Positions 1 to 7,797 of a stretch of DNA of 44,652 nucleotides are shown one piece after another. The stretch covers positions 1 to 44,652 of the forward strand of contig CALVHO010000019.1 in NCBI GenBank assembly GCA_944328445.1, given 5' to 3'. The position numbers and the translations under genes were made by a program. The notes beneath the pieces were generated by a model. That model made no database searches and was not told the DNA's origin. It saw only the letters and a list, made by a program, of their open reading frames with translations. This stretch comes from an uncultured Clostridia bacterium. Its GTDB lineage: Bacteria > Bacillota > Clostridia > Christensenellales > Borkfalkiaceae. The stretch's first letter is position 1. Each line of letters begins with the position of its first letter.

Positions 1-609
1 CACGCCCTTGGGAATGCGCGCGCCGAGGTCGGAAAATTTGCGCGGGCTTTTGAGGAACTCGACGACTTCGGCAAGCTCCTGCTTTTCTTCCTCCGCGCCC
101 GCCACGTCGGAGAAGCGGACTTTGATGTTGGAATTGACGCGCGCCTTGGTCTTGGCGAAGCTCATGGCCTTGCTGCTGCCGCCCTGCGTCTGGCGGATGA
201 TCAGCCAGAACACCACGCACACGAGGATGATGCCGAACAGCGGCACCAGATAGCTCATGAAGCTGCCCGCGTTGGGGTCGGTGTAGGTGTAGGAAACGCC
301 GTACTTGCTCGCCCACTCGTCGAGCAGGGTCGCGTCGAACTCGTTGCGGCCGTACGTCGCCGTATAGATCAGCCTGCCGTTGTTGTTGTAGCAAAGTAGA
401 TTGTAATCATCGATTACAATTCTAAATATTTGCTTGTTGTCATCAATGTTGTTGGGCTGTCCCTCCCCGACGGGCTCCATGTGCGTCGGGATCTCCGAAT
501 AGTCGATCTCCTCCGAGGTATCGAGGGTGTTGGCCAGAACGATCCACAGGACGACGATCATGGCCAAAGCCACCAAAACCCAAAGGACGATCTTGGAAGT
601 TTTGCTCAT
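1..609 (-). CDS. ftsH: ATP-dependent zinc metalloprotease FtsH, N-terminal part (runs off the window)
   Basis: FtsH is a membrane-anchored AAA+ protease that degrades membrane and short-lived cytosolic proteins. Only the first 203 codons are present; the AAA and M41 protease domains lie beyond the left edge. Visible are a first membrane helix (about residues 5-25, [20 protein letters not shown]), an extracytoplasmic segment (about 26-105), a second helix (about 107-127, rich in V, F, I and L), and then the family's cytoplasmic linker with [16 protein letters not shown] and [16 protein letters not shown]. The last residues seen (IPKGV) sit just before the Walker A motif. The ATG at 607-609 follows an AGGAGAG ribosome binding site. 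Codons about 45-65 (around 405-430) are AT-rich compared with the rest, in the fast-evolving external loop. The identification is firm. Confidence 0.95.
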   Translation of the reverse strand, partial: MSKTSKIVLWVLVALAMIVVLWIVLANTLDTSEEIDYSEIPTHMEPVGEGQPNNIDDNKQIFRIVIDDYNLLCYNNNGRLIYTATYGRNEFDATLLDEWASKYGVSYTYTDPNAGSFMSYLVPLFGIILVCVVFWLIIRQTQGGSSKAMSFAKTKARVNSNIKVRFSDVAGAEEEKQELAEVVEFLKSPRKFSDLGARIPKGV

Positions 610-1054
610 TTATACTCTCCTTGTCAGTTTGCGTGAACGGTCCAAGCGCATGGCGCAAACCGCATCGGCTGCGGCGCATCTCCTGCGCTATGGTTTTATT
701 GAAAACTCCGCGGCATCGGCCGCCGCAAAGATCCCGAACGGAATTTGAAGGCCCGCCGAAATGCGGTTTACCTGCGGCTATGGAAGGCGGCCGCAACGCT
801 CCAAAATATAACTTGCCTTGCCTCTTGATTTGGGCTTCCCCGCCGAAATGCGGTTTGCCTTGCGGCCTGTTGTGAACGGTGATTGCTGCGGCAAAGGCAA
901 ATTGACGACCAACAACGGAAAACGCTGCGGCGAGGCGAACGCCCGCCCGCAGGCGGCTGTTCCCTCACGGCAACGGAAGCCCACGACAACACCGCGTTAT
1001 GCCGCCGCTTGCCGGCAGCAGACCGGGGAAGCACTCTCCCCACGGCAGTCCGTT
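610..1054. other. Intergenic stretch upstream of ftsH, with a short direct repeat
   Basis: No convincing gene is seen. A 16-bp sequence CGCCGAAATGCGGTTT occurs at 755-770 and again at 841-856, each followed by a similar CCT-GCGG tail, so an 86-bp segment looks partly duplicated. Open frames here lack ribosome binding sites and recognisable protein features. The ftsH promoter should lie in the left part, but no clear -35/-10 pair was found. Confidence 0.5.
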
Positions 1055-1664
1055 GTTGACCCCTCGTTTGCCGAGGAAGCTCCCGTCGGTCGTTCGGCGG
1101 GCACTCCCTTCACGCGGTGCTTCGGTCTCCGCCGTCATCCCGAGCCTGTCGAGGGATCTCCCGCCGGTCGTTCGGCAAGCACTCCCTTCACGCGGTGCTT
1201 AGGCCTCCGCCGCCATCCCGCGTCAGTCGAGGGATCTACCGCCGGGTGGCCGGCGTTCACTTCCTTCGCGCGGCGAGCCGGCCACTGCCGTCATCCCGAG
1301 CTTGTCGAGGGATCTCTTGCCGGTCGTTCGGCAGGCACTCCCTACGCGCGGCGAGCCGGCCGCTGCCGTCATCCCGAGCTTGTCGAGGGATCTCTTGTCG
1401 GTCATCCGGCGAGCACTCCCTTCACGCGGTGATTCGGTCTCCACCGTCATCCCTCGCTTGTCGAGGAAGCTCCTGCCGGTCGTTCGGTGGGCACTCACTT
1501 CGCGCGCCGCTTCGGCAACAGCCGTCATCCCGAGCTTGTCGAGGGAACTCCCACCGGTCGTTCGGCGGGCACACCCTTCGCGCGGCGAACCGGCTGCTGC
1601 CGTCATCCCGAGCCTGTCGAGGGATCTCTGACCAACGGTTCGGCTGGCACTCCGCACGCGCGCG
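1055..1664. repeat. 78-bp tandem repeat array (VNTR-like), about eight units
   Basis: The core GTCATCCCGAGCNTGTCGAG is found at 1134, 1212 (GCCATCC variant), 1290, 1368, 1446, 1524 and 1602, each exactly 78 bp from the last. A degenerate first unit begins near 1056 and the last is truncated. Each unit continues with a GATCTC, a CCGGTCGTTCGGC and an ACTCCCTTC-CGCG block. Because 78 is a multiple of 3, long open frames run through it on both strands; they have no start signals and are artefacts. The core is the reverse complement of a motif in the mosaic repeats at 4990-7000. Confidence 0.9.
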
Positions 1665-2323
1665 ACAATATTATTATATACAACCAAAACGAAATAAACC
1701 CTTAACGCAGCCGAGGGGCACCGGCAGCGCGGCCCGATTTTTGACAGCGCCGACTCCTTTCGCCCCAAAACAGCCACAAGCGCGCTGCGTTAACGCGCGT
1801 CGGGCCGACGCATTTTCATGCGCCAAATTTGTAAAGCGGCGCAAAAAACGTCGAGCGCCTTCACCCGTTGCATGGTCGGAGCATTCCGTAGCGCACGGAA
1901 CGTTGCGCGGCCCCACAGACGGTTATTGCCACCCGGCGGCACGCCTAAACCTTGCCGCCCACGCTTCAAACGCTCCCGCCCGCAAAACACGGCCTCAGGG
2001 TGAACCGCTCCCGCTAACGTCGGCCATTCGGGTCCGGCAGCGGGCTGTGTCGGCATTTACAAAGCGCAAAACGCAAGGCGAGCGCCCTATATGCTGCCGC
2101 CGTGAACCAAAGCCCATCGCGTACGCACTGCACAGTGCAAACAGCGCTGCGAAACGCCGTGAAAAGCCCCGACGGTTGCTATAATCATACCACAGAAAGC
2201 CGAAAAACACAAGCTATCTCTTCCCCTTTTTTATTTTTGTGAAAATTTTATCATTTTATCATACGTTTTTCGCCATTTTTACGGCTGCGCCCCACAAAAT
2301 CGGACCTAAAAACCGTGTAAAAA
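1665..2323. other. Intergenic stretch between the 78-bp array and the parS cluster
   Basis: No gene is supported. Base composition shifts from GC-rich (to about 2180) to strongly AT-rich (2190-2330, with runs such as CCTTTTTTATTTTTG). Frames crossing the GC-rich part are extensions of the tandem-array frames and lack ribosome binding sites. Confidence 0.5.
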
Positions 2324-2607
2324 TGTTTCATATGGAACTTTTCGAAAACCTTGATGTTTCACGTGAAACTATAAACACGTAAAGCGCTATAATGATTTTA
2401 ATGATTTTTTCATAATGCCTCGGCTTTTTAGAGTAAAATGCACGCTTTATTATTATGTGTTCCACGTTAAACATTTCCACCACAGAAACCATGCCTCTAT
2501 GGAAGCAATATCAGCGGTCTAACGTTGAACAGTTTAGGACGCTATATGCGTGGACACGTGCAATCAACAAAGCGCAGGCACAGTCTGCTCACGTTTCACA
2601 TGAAACA
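2324..2607. promoter_or_regulatory. Cluster of parS-like ParB (Spo0J) binding sites
   Basis: The bacterial parS consensus is TGTTTCACGTGAAACA. The site at 2355-2370 reads TGTTTCACGTGAAACT (15 of 16). Related sites are CGTTTCACATGAAACA at 2592-2607 (14 of 16), TGTTCCACGTTAAACA at 2458-2473 (14 of 16) and a weak one, TGTTTCATATGGAACT, at 2324-2339 (12 of 16). Four within 285 bp of AT-rich, gene-free DNA is far above expectation. parS sites load ParB for origin segregation and lie near oriC. parA/parB themselves are not in the window. Confidence 0.85.
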
Positions 2608-3283
2608 AAAGCTGACATAGCTAAGCGCATGAATTAAATTGTTGTAAAAATCAAAGACGAGCCATGCACACATAGTATGCGCAAGCTAAAAATGCGACCC
2701 GGGAATTTACGCAAATGTGAAAAATTTTCCGCAAAACCTTGCATAACGGCAAGATATGCAAGGACACACCACGAACGAACGGTCATCGAGCCATAATTTG
2801 TGTTCTATCCGACCCAAGCCGCCCGAAAAATCAGTTTTTAGCCCAAAAATCGGGTAATTTTGGTCGGGCAAAACAGGAAAAACGGCATTTCATTCTGTCT
2901 CAGACCGTCTAAACGGCTTTTTTGAACCCGTTTTTGAGGTAAAAATGGACCAAAAAGCCGTATTTTTAACAAAATTATATCGAGCGCTGGCAAGAATTTG
3001 CCATTGCGCCCGGCAAATCGCCACGAATTGCCGATACAGCCCAAAAGCTCATAAAAACACTCAAAACGGCCAAAATTACCACAAAAACACGGGAAAACAG
3101 ACGAAAAATATGTATGCATCCAGAAAACAGTAACACTGAGCCGAAAAGCGAGTTGTTTGAGCCAAAAACCGCTCAAAATTATCCGAGCAGCAGCATAATT
3201 GCCGCTGCCTGACAGCAAAAAAGACTATACGCGCTCTACGGCATGCTATTGGTGCACCAAGCGAACCAAGACGCAACCATATT
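2608..3283. other. AT-rich intergenic DNA, top strand rich in A
   Basis: No gene is supported. The top strand is markedly richer in A than in T, with many short CAAAA and CCAAAAA runs (about 2930-3180). The minus-strand open frames here are rich in F, C and L, lack ribosome binding sites and resemble no known family. Its position between the parS cluster and the DnaA boxes suggests origin-associated spacer DNA. Confidence 0.5.
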
Positions 3284-3504
3284 GGCGCAAAAGCGTATAT
3301 GATCGGCGCAAAAGCAGCACCAAAAAATCGTGCAAGAAGGCAGGGTAGGAGGGGGTTGCCGCCGATAGACGCAAGCATCCATGCGGGCGCACGGCGAGCG
3401 TACGCATAGACGGCGCAACAGCGCAATACAGCGCAAAAACGAATAGCGCCAAATGCATAAAAAGCGCATAAATTGATAGCGCAGTAGAAATCGGCAGCGC
3501 AAAA
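3284..3504. repeat. Iteron-like AGCGCA(A) motif series
   Basis: The short motif (A/G)GCGCA recurs in one orientation at 3284, 3305, 3412, 3420, 3430, 3463, 3478 and 3496, with a GCGCC variant at 3445. Five of the sites at 3412-3470 are separated by only 8-18 bp. Repeated same-direction short motifs next to parS sites and DnaA boxes resemble initiator-binding iterons. This could also be chance in A-rich DNA with a GC background; no binding protein is identified. Confidence 0.4.
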
Positions 3505-3898
3505 TACAGGAAAGAGGAAAAAGCGACTAAGCCAGCAAAACTACCGCAAAATCGTCCGTGCTGCCACGGAAGCGAGGAGAGCGTCTCAAAATGCGTACGC
3601 CGCGGCACGCACATTTTTCCCGCATTGCTATCACGCAAATGCACTTTTGCTTATGGTGAGCAATCGGCGGCCCGGGCGGCGTGCATACATACCTGCCTTG
3701 GCGGATGCATGTTCCAAAGCCGTCTTGCGCACGTTCGGCCCACATTGGGCAGGGCGAAGGAGCCACGCCCGATTAGCCCGCGGGCGCAGGACGAGAACAG
3801 GGACGCTGCGGGCTTGTGCACAACTGCATTGTATGCGCGCACGGAAACCCATCCGGCAAAGCTGCGATTTTCAAGGGCTGGGGCGTATTTGTTCAATT
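3505..3898. other. Intergenic DNA left of the DnaA boxes
   Basis: No gene is supported. Several overlapping open frames on both strands lack ribosome binding sites and recognisable domains. A TTGTGCACAA palindrome lies near 3814, similar to but not matching a DnaA box. Confidence 0.45.
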
Positions 3899-4014
3899 TT
3901 TTCCACAAAACGCACAGAACGCGGCCAAATTTCGGCAAAATGCGGGGCGCAACACCAAATTGCGGCGCATCGAAATCGGCAAGAGCACCGCAGTTATCCA
4001 CAAACCTATCCACA
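3899..4014 (+). promoter_or_regulatory. DnaA-box cluster upstream of yyaC (candidate origin element)
   Basis: A perfect DnaA box TTATCCACA lies at 3994-4002, followed by CTATCCACA at 4006-4014 (one mismatch) and preceded by TTTTCCACA at 3899-3907 (one mismatch). All three have the same orientation. Near-box TTGTGCACG follows at about 4017. The spacing and company (parS cluster, iteron-like motifs, AT-rich DNA) make this one of two candidate DnaA-binding origin segments in the window. Confidence 0.65.
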
Positions 4015-4089
4015 TTTTGTGCACGTCTGTCAACATAGGCGGAGTTCAGCTAAAATACAAAATTTGCGCTCGTTCACGCAACAAACGGC

Positions 4090-4118
4090 GTATAAAACGG
4101 CGGCAAAACGGCAATACC
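4090..4118 (+). promoter_or_regulatory. Possible forespore (sigma-F/G type) promoter for yyaC
   Basis: GTATA at 4090-4094, a 15-bp spacer and GGCAATACC at 4110-4118 resemble the sigma-F form GYATA-N15/16-GGNNANNHT. The final T is replaced by C. The site is about 25 bp upstream of the yyaC start. The match is partial and short, so this is tentative. Confidence 0.35.
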
Positions 4119-4142
4119 CGTGCAAACGGCGAGGGCAAAAAC

Positions 4143-4739
4143 ATGGATTACACCTTCAACATTTACAACAAAATGGCGGCGACGGGGCTTGTGATGGCGC
4201 TTTCCCGCCACCTGGGCAGCGACGGCCCGCTGCCCGTCGTGGTGTGCGTCGGCAGCGACCTGGCCATCGGGGACAGCCTCGGGCCCGTCTGCGGAACGCT
4301 CTTGCAGCGGAAAACGGCGGGCGGGCTGTTCGTCTACGGCACTCTGAAAAAATCCGTCACCGCCAAGGAGGTGCCGTACCTGAACGCCTTCCTTCGCGAA
4401 ACGCACCCCGGCCGCCCGATCGTCGCCGTCGACGCGGCGGTGGGGCAGGCGGACGACATCGGGCTCATCAAACTCACGACGAGCGGCATCCGCCCGGGGC
4501 TCGGGGCCAACAAAAAGCTCGGCCGCCTCGGCGACGTCGGCATCCTCGGCATCGTGGCCGAAAAGTCGCTGTTCAACTACTCGCTTTTGAACCTCACGCG
4601 GCTGGGTCTCGTGTACCGCGCGGCCGAAACCATCGCTGCGGGCCTTGCCGATTACGCCGCCAAAGTGAACGCGCCCACCCCTCTGCGCGATCGCTTTTGG
4701 GGCAGGAACGGGCCTTCCGCGTTCGGCCAAAGCGCATAA
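4143..4739 (+). CDS. yyaC: YyaC family spore protease-like protein (DUF1256)
   Basis: This 198-residue protein matches the YyaC/DUF1256 family of spore-formers, related in fold to the germination protease GPR. Its exact substrate is not settled. Family features visible: VVVCVGSDLAIGDSLGPVCGTLL (about 32-54), YGTLKKSVTAKEV (about 63-75), the VDAAVG motif (about 97-102), and GIRPGLGANKKLGRLGDVGILGIV (about 114-137). The ATG at 4143 is preceded by GAGGG. In Bacillus subtilis yyaC also sits in the origin region next to the soj-spo0J genes, which agrees with the parS and DnaA sites beside it here. It stands alone between two gene-free stretches and ends at a strong terminator. Confidence 0.9.
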   Translation: MDYTFNIYNKMAATGLVMALSRHLGSDGPLPVVVCVGSDLAIGDSLGPVCGTLLQRKTAGGLFVYGTLKKSVTAKEVPYLNAFLRETHPGRPIVAVDAAVGQADDIGLIKLTTSGIRPGLGANKKLGRLGDVGILGIVAEKSLFNYSLLNLTRLGLVYRAAETIAAGLADYAAKVNAPTPLRDRFWGRNGPSAFGQSA

Positions 4740-4762
4740 AAACAACATATTTTTCCCAAAGC

Positions 4763-4796
4763 GGGCGCAGAGATTTTTATCTCTGCGCCCTTAATT
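4763..4796 (+). terminator. Terminator of yyaC
   Basis: A perfect 12-bp stem, GGGCGCAGAGAT (4763-4774) with ATCTCTGCGCCC (4779-4790), is closed by a TTTT loop. TTAATTT follows. Confidence 0.85.
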
Positions 4797-4900
4797 TCCG
4801 CCCGTGAATTTGTTTGAATATATGCTGTTTTTTGTTTTTTCAGATGCGCGCGAAGGATAGCCTACCTGTCGCTGAACGTCTTTGCCGCAACGCCCTTTCA

Positions 4901-4945
4901 AGCCGCCAGCGGCCGCAATTTTGCGGCCGCTGGCGGCTATTTTTG
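4901..4945 (+). terminator. Orphan strong terminator, possibly ending a small RNA
   Basis: A perfect 18-bp stem AGCCGCCAGCGGCCGCAA (4901-4918) pairs with 4921-4938 around a TT turn, followed by ATTTTTG. It lies 110 bp beyond the yyaC terminator with no gene in between. It could back up yyaC termination or end a short noncoding transcript from about 4810. No clear promoter was found, so the RNA is speculative. Confidence 0.65.
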
Positions 4946-4989
4946 TACTAAAAATGAGAGCTGGTATGGGGGTATGGGGTATGGGGGGT

Positions 4990-7000
4990 GTGGGGAGAAT
5001 TCACAAAAACTCGGGCGGAGCGCTTACGACTCCGCCTGAGTTTTTTCGTGAGTGAATTGGTTGTATTTATAGAGGTAAGACCCCGCGATGACGAGCTCGG
5101 GATGACATAAGGATACATCCTCAACTCTACATTCTACACTCTACATTCTACATTCGCAAAGCACGCAGGGGCTCGGGATGACTGGTGGGGTCCTCGGATT
5201 GACGAGGGACGGGCGGCCCTTTTTGTCATCCTGAGCGGAGCCGAACAAAGTGAGGCGCAGTCGAAGGATCTCACTCGCCCGCCCACCGTTGCGCCTGCAA
5301 TGAGATCCCTCGGCAGGCTCGGGATGACAGTAGGGTGCTCGGGATGACATAAGGATACATCCTCAATTCTACATTCTACATTTTACATTCTACATTCGCA
5401 AAGCCCGCCAGGGCACCTTGCGTCGGGCTCGGGATAACGGGTTGGCGCTCGGATTGACGAGGGTCGGGCGGCCCCTTCTGTCATCCTGAGCGGAGCCGAA
5501 CAAAGTGAGGCGCAGTCGAAGGATCTCACTCGCCCGCCCACCGTTGCTCCTGCTATGAGATCCCTCGACGTCGGCTCCGCCCGAGATTTTTCGTGAGGTC
5601 TTTGGTTGTATTTATAGATGGGAGATCCCTCGACAGTCTCGGGATGACATATGGTTTATCCGCAATTCTATACTCTACATTTTACATTCTACATTCGCAA
5701 ACGCCCGCAGGGACTCGGGATGACAGATGGGGACGCTCTGATTGACGAGAAGCGATGCGCCCCTTCCTGTCATCCTGAGCGGAGCCGAACGAAGTGAGGC
5801 GCAGTCGAAGGATCTCACTCGCCCGCCCACCGTTGCGCCTGCAATGAGATCCCTCGGCAGGCTCGGGATGACAGTAGGGTGCTCGGGATGACATATGGTT
5901 TATCCTCAATTCTATACTCTACACTTTACATTCTACATTCGCAAAGCTCGCAGGGGCTCGGGACGACAGGTGGGGTCCTCTGACGAGGGACGGGCGGCCC
6001 CTTTTGTCATCCTGAGCGGAGCCGAACAAAGTGAGGCGCAGTCGAAGGATCTCATTCGCCCGCCCACCGTTGCTCCTGCAATGAGATCCCTCGCCGTCGG
6101 CTCCGCCCGAGGCCGGGTTCTCACGGCAGCCCATACGGGCCGCCGCTCGCTTCCGCCTCGGCTCCGCCGCTTTGTTCACAAAAATCTCGGGCTTCGCCCT
6201 GCGATTTTTCGTGAGGGCTTTGGTCGTATTTATAAATAGTAAAAGATAAGGATACATCCTCAACTCTACATTCTACACTCTACATTCTACATTCGCAAAC
6301 GCCCGCCAGGGCGCCTTGCGTCGAGCTCGGGATGACATAAGGATACATCCTCAATTCTACATTCTACATTTTACATTCTACATTCGCAAAGCCCGCCAGG
6401 GCACCTTGCGTCGGGCTCGGGATAACGGGTGGGCGCTCGGATTGACGAGGGTCGGGCGGCCCCTTCTGTCATCCTGAGCGGAGCCGAACGAAGTGAGGCG
6501 CAGTCGAAGGATCTCACTCCGCCCACCGTTGAGCCAGCAATGAGATCCCTCGGCAAGCTCGGGATGACAGGGAGAGGGGCGCACCCCTCTGTCATCCTGA
6601 GCGGAGCGAAGCGCAGTCGAAGGATCTCATTCGCCCGCCCACCGTTGCGCCTGCAATGAGATCCCTCGACGTCGGCTCCGCCCGAGGCCGGTTTCTCACG
6701 GCAGCCCATACGGGCCGCCGCTCGCTTCCGCCTCGGCTCTGCCGCTTTGTTCACAAAAATTTCGGGCGGAGCGCTTACGGCTCCGCCCGAGTTTTTTCGT
6801 GAGGTCTTTGGTTGTATTTATAGATAGGAGATCCCTCGACAAGCTCGGGATGACAAGTGGTTTATCCTCAATTCTACGCTCTACATTCTACATTCTACAT
6901 TCGCAAACGCCCGCCAGGGCGCCTTGCGTCGGGCTCGGGATGACATAAGGATACATCCGCAATTCTACACTCTACATTTTACATTCTACATTCAACGCGC
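4990..7000. repeat. Mosaic of interspersed repeat modules (REPIN/MITE-like)
   Basis: About 2 kb without genes, built from recurring modules. Module B starts GTCATCCTGAGCGGAGC at 5225, 5480, 5769, 6006, 6468 and 6591 and ends near GTCGAAGGATCTCA. Module C (TGAGATCCCTCG...GCTCGGGATGAC) often follows and is roughly the inverse of B, so B-C pairs form long imperfect palindromes. Module D is a run of CTACATT units (near 5130, 5370, 5670, 5930, 6270, 6360, 6890, 6975). Module E is a hairpin with GGGCGGAG arms and a GCTTACG loop (5009-5041, and 6762-6790 with an 11-bp perfect stem) followed by TTTTTTCGTGAG and GGTTGTATTTATAGA. A longer GGCAGCCCATACGGGCCGCC block occurs near 6124 and 6701. No transposase is present. 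Confidence 0.85.
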
Positions 7001-7083
7001 CCCTTCGGCGGTGCGCCTCTCGCGCCTTCCCTCGCCTCGTGTTAGGGGCAGCGGGCGGCCGCACCGACAGCCGCCAAGAGCGT

Positions 7084-7575
7084 TCAGCGCTTGATCAGCG
7101 TGCCGCAGTAGGGGCAGACCGTTTCGGTACCCTTGAAGTTGACTTTGGCGCCGCAGCCGGGGCATTCGCGGCCGTGCACCGCCTCGGAGAGCGCCTTGTT
7201 CTCGTTGAGGGAAAGCCCGTCCGCCTCCCGCTTGTAGCCGATGAGCCAGCGCTTGTTGAAGCACACGTCGAGGCGGTTGCGCACTTCCTTTTCGGAGAGG
7301 CCGAGCTGGCGCGCCAGCTCGGTCACGGTATAGATGTGCTCCTCCTCGATGGCGCTGACCAGGCGCAAATACCCGTGCTTGGGCGCGTAGCCGATGGCCC
7401 AGGCGCAGGGACAGCCGTAAAGCCCGAGGCCCAGGCAGGCGATGCCCACCGCCCACACGGGCGCGACGTGTATCCCCAGGCCCACGCCCAACAGCACCCC
7501 GCCGAGGGGGAACAAAAACGTCATGAACAGGGCGAGCGCCAGGCTATTGCGCAACGCCTTTTTGACAGGTCCCAT
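7084..7575 (-). CDS. Two-TM membrane protein with helix-turn-helix-like segment and C-terminal zinc ribbon
   Basis: I do not recognise a named family. The 163-residue product has two hydrophobic helices (about 11-32, ALALFMTFLFPLGGVLLGVGLG; and about 36-60), then a charged segment with the look of a winged helix (IYTVTELARQLGLSEKEVRNRLDVCFNKRWLIGY, about 81-115). It ends in a zinc ribbon, CPGCGAKVNFKGTETVCPYCG (about 138-158). The ATG at 7573-7575 follows AGGAGG with 7-bp spacing; open frame further upstream lacks such a signal. It has its own TTGACA-17-TATACT promoter and is divergent from the SPFH operon, which also ends in zinc ribbons. A shared membrane-associated role is an inference. 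Confidence 0.75.
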   Translation of the reverse strand: MGPVKKALRNSLALALFMTFLFPLGGVLLGVGLGIHVAPVWAVGIACLGLGLYGCPCAWAIGYAPKHGYLRLVSAIEEEHIYTVTELARQLGLSEKEVRNRLDVCFNKRWLIGYKREADGLSLNENKALSEAVHGRECPGCGAKVNFKGTETVCPYCGTLIKR

Positions 7576-7635
7576 ACAAGCCTCCTTGCCGCGCCGCGCG
7601 CGCGGGCGGCCATCCCCTTTGACGGGGCAGAAACA

Positions 7636-7664
7636 AGTATATGTCTTTTTGCGCGCGTTGTCAA
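7636..7664 (-). promoter_or_regulatory. Promoter of the minus-strand zinc-ribbon membrane protein
   Basis: Reading leftward: TTGACA (7664-7659), 17-bp spacer, TATACT (7641-7636). Start codon 60 bp downstream. Confidence 0.8.
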
Positions 7665-7712
7665 CCAAGAACATAAAAAATGTGATTTTCCCGCAATGTT
7701 TTTTCTTTTGCA

Positions 7713-7741
7713 TTGACTTTTTCGCGGAAATATGGTATATT
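7713..7741 (+). promoter_or_regulatory. Promoter of the SPFH operon
   Basis: TTGACT (7713-7718), 17-bp spacer, TATATT (7736-7741); the start codon is 57 bp downstream. Back to back with the minus-strand promoter at 7636-7664. Confidence 0.8.
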
Positions 7742-7797
7742 TTTAATAGAGTATCGTTCTTTGCGGCGGTACAACACCGATAAGGCAGGTTCACAAC

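Noticed and set aside
1117..2184. A 355-codon open frame and several others across the 78-bp array
   Set aside because: The period is a multiple of three, so frames stay open by chance. The proteins are Arg/Ser/Pro-rich repeats without start signals or known domains, on both strands.
2838..3644. Minus-strand hydrophobic open frames in the AT-rich origin region
   Set aside because: Phe/Cys/Leu-rich content follows from the A-rich opposite strand; no ribosome binding sites, and they overlap one another.
1055..7000. Possible CRISPR array
   Set aside because: The 78-bp units are contiguous repeats with no unique spacers, the later repeats are irregular in distance and orientation, and no cas genes are present.
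4990..7000. Remnant transposase or insertion sequence
   Set aside because: No frame resembles a transposase and no defined terminal repeats with target duplications could be set; the modules look non-autonomous.
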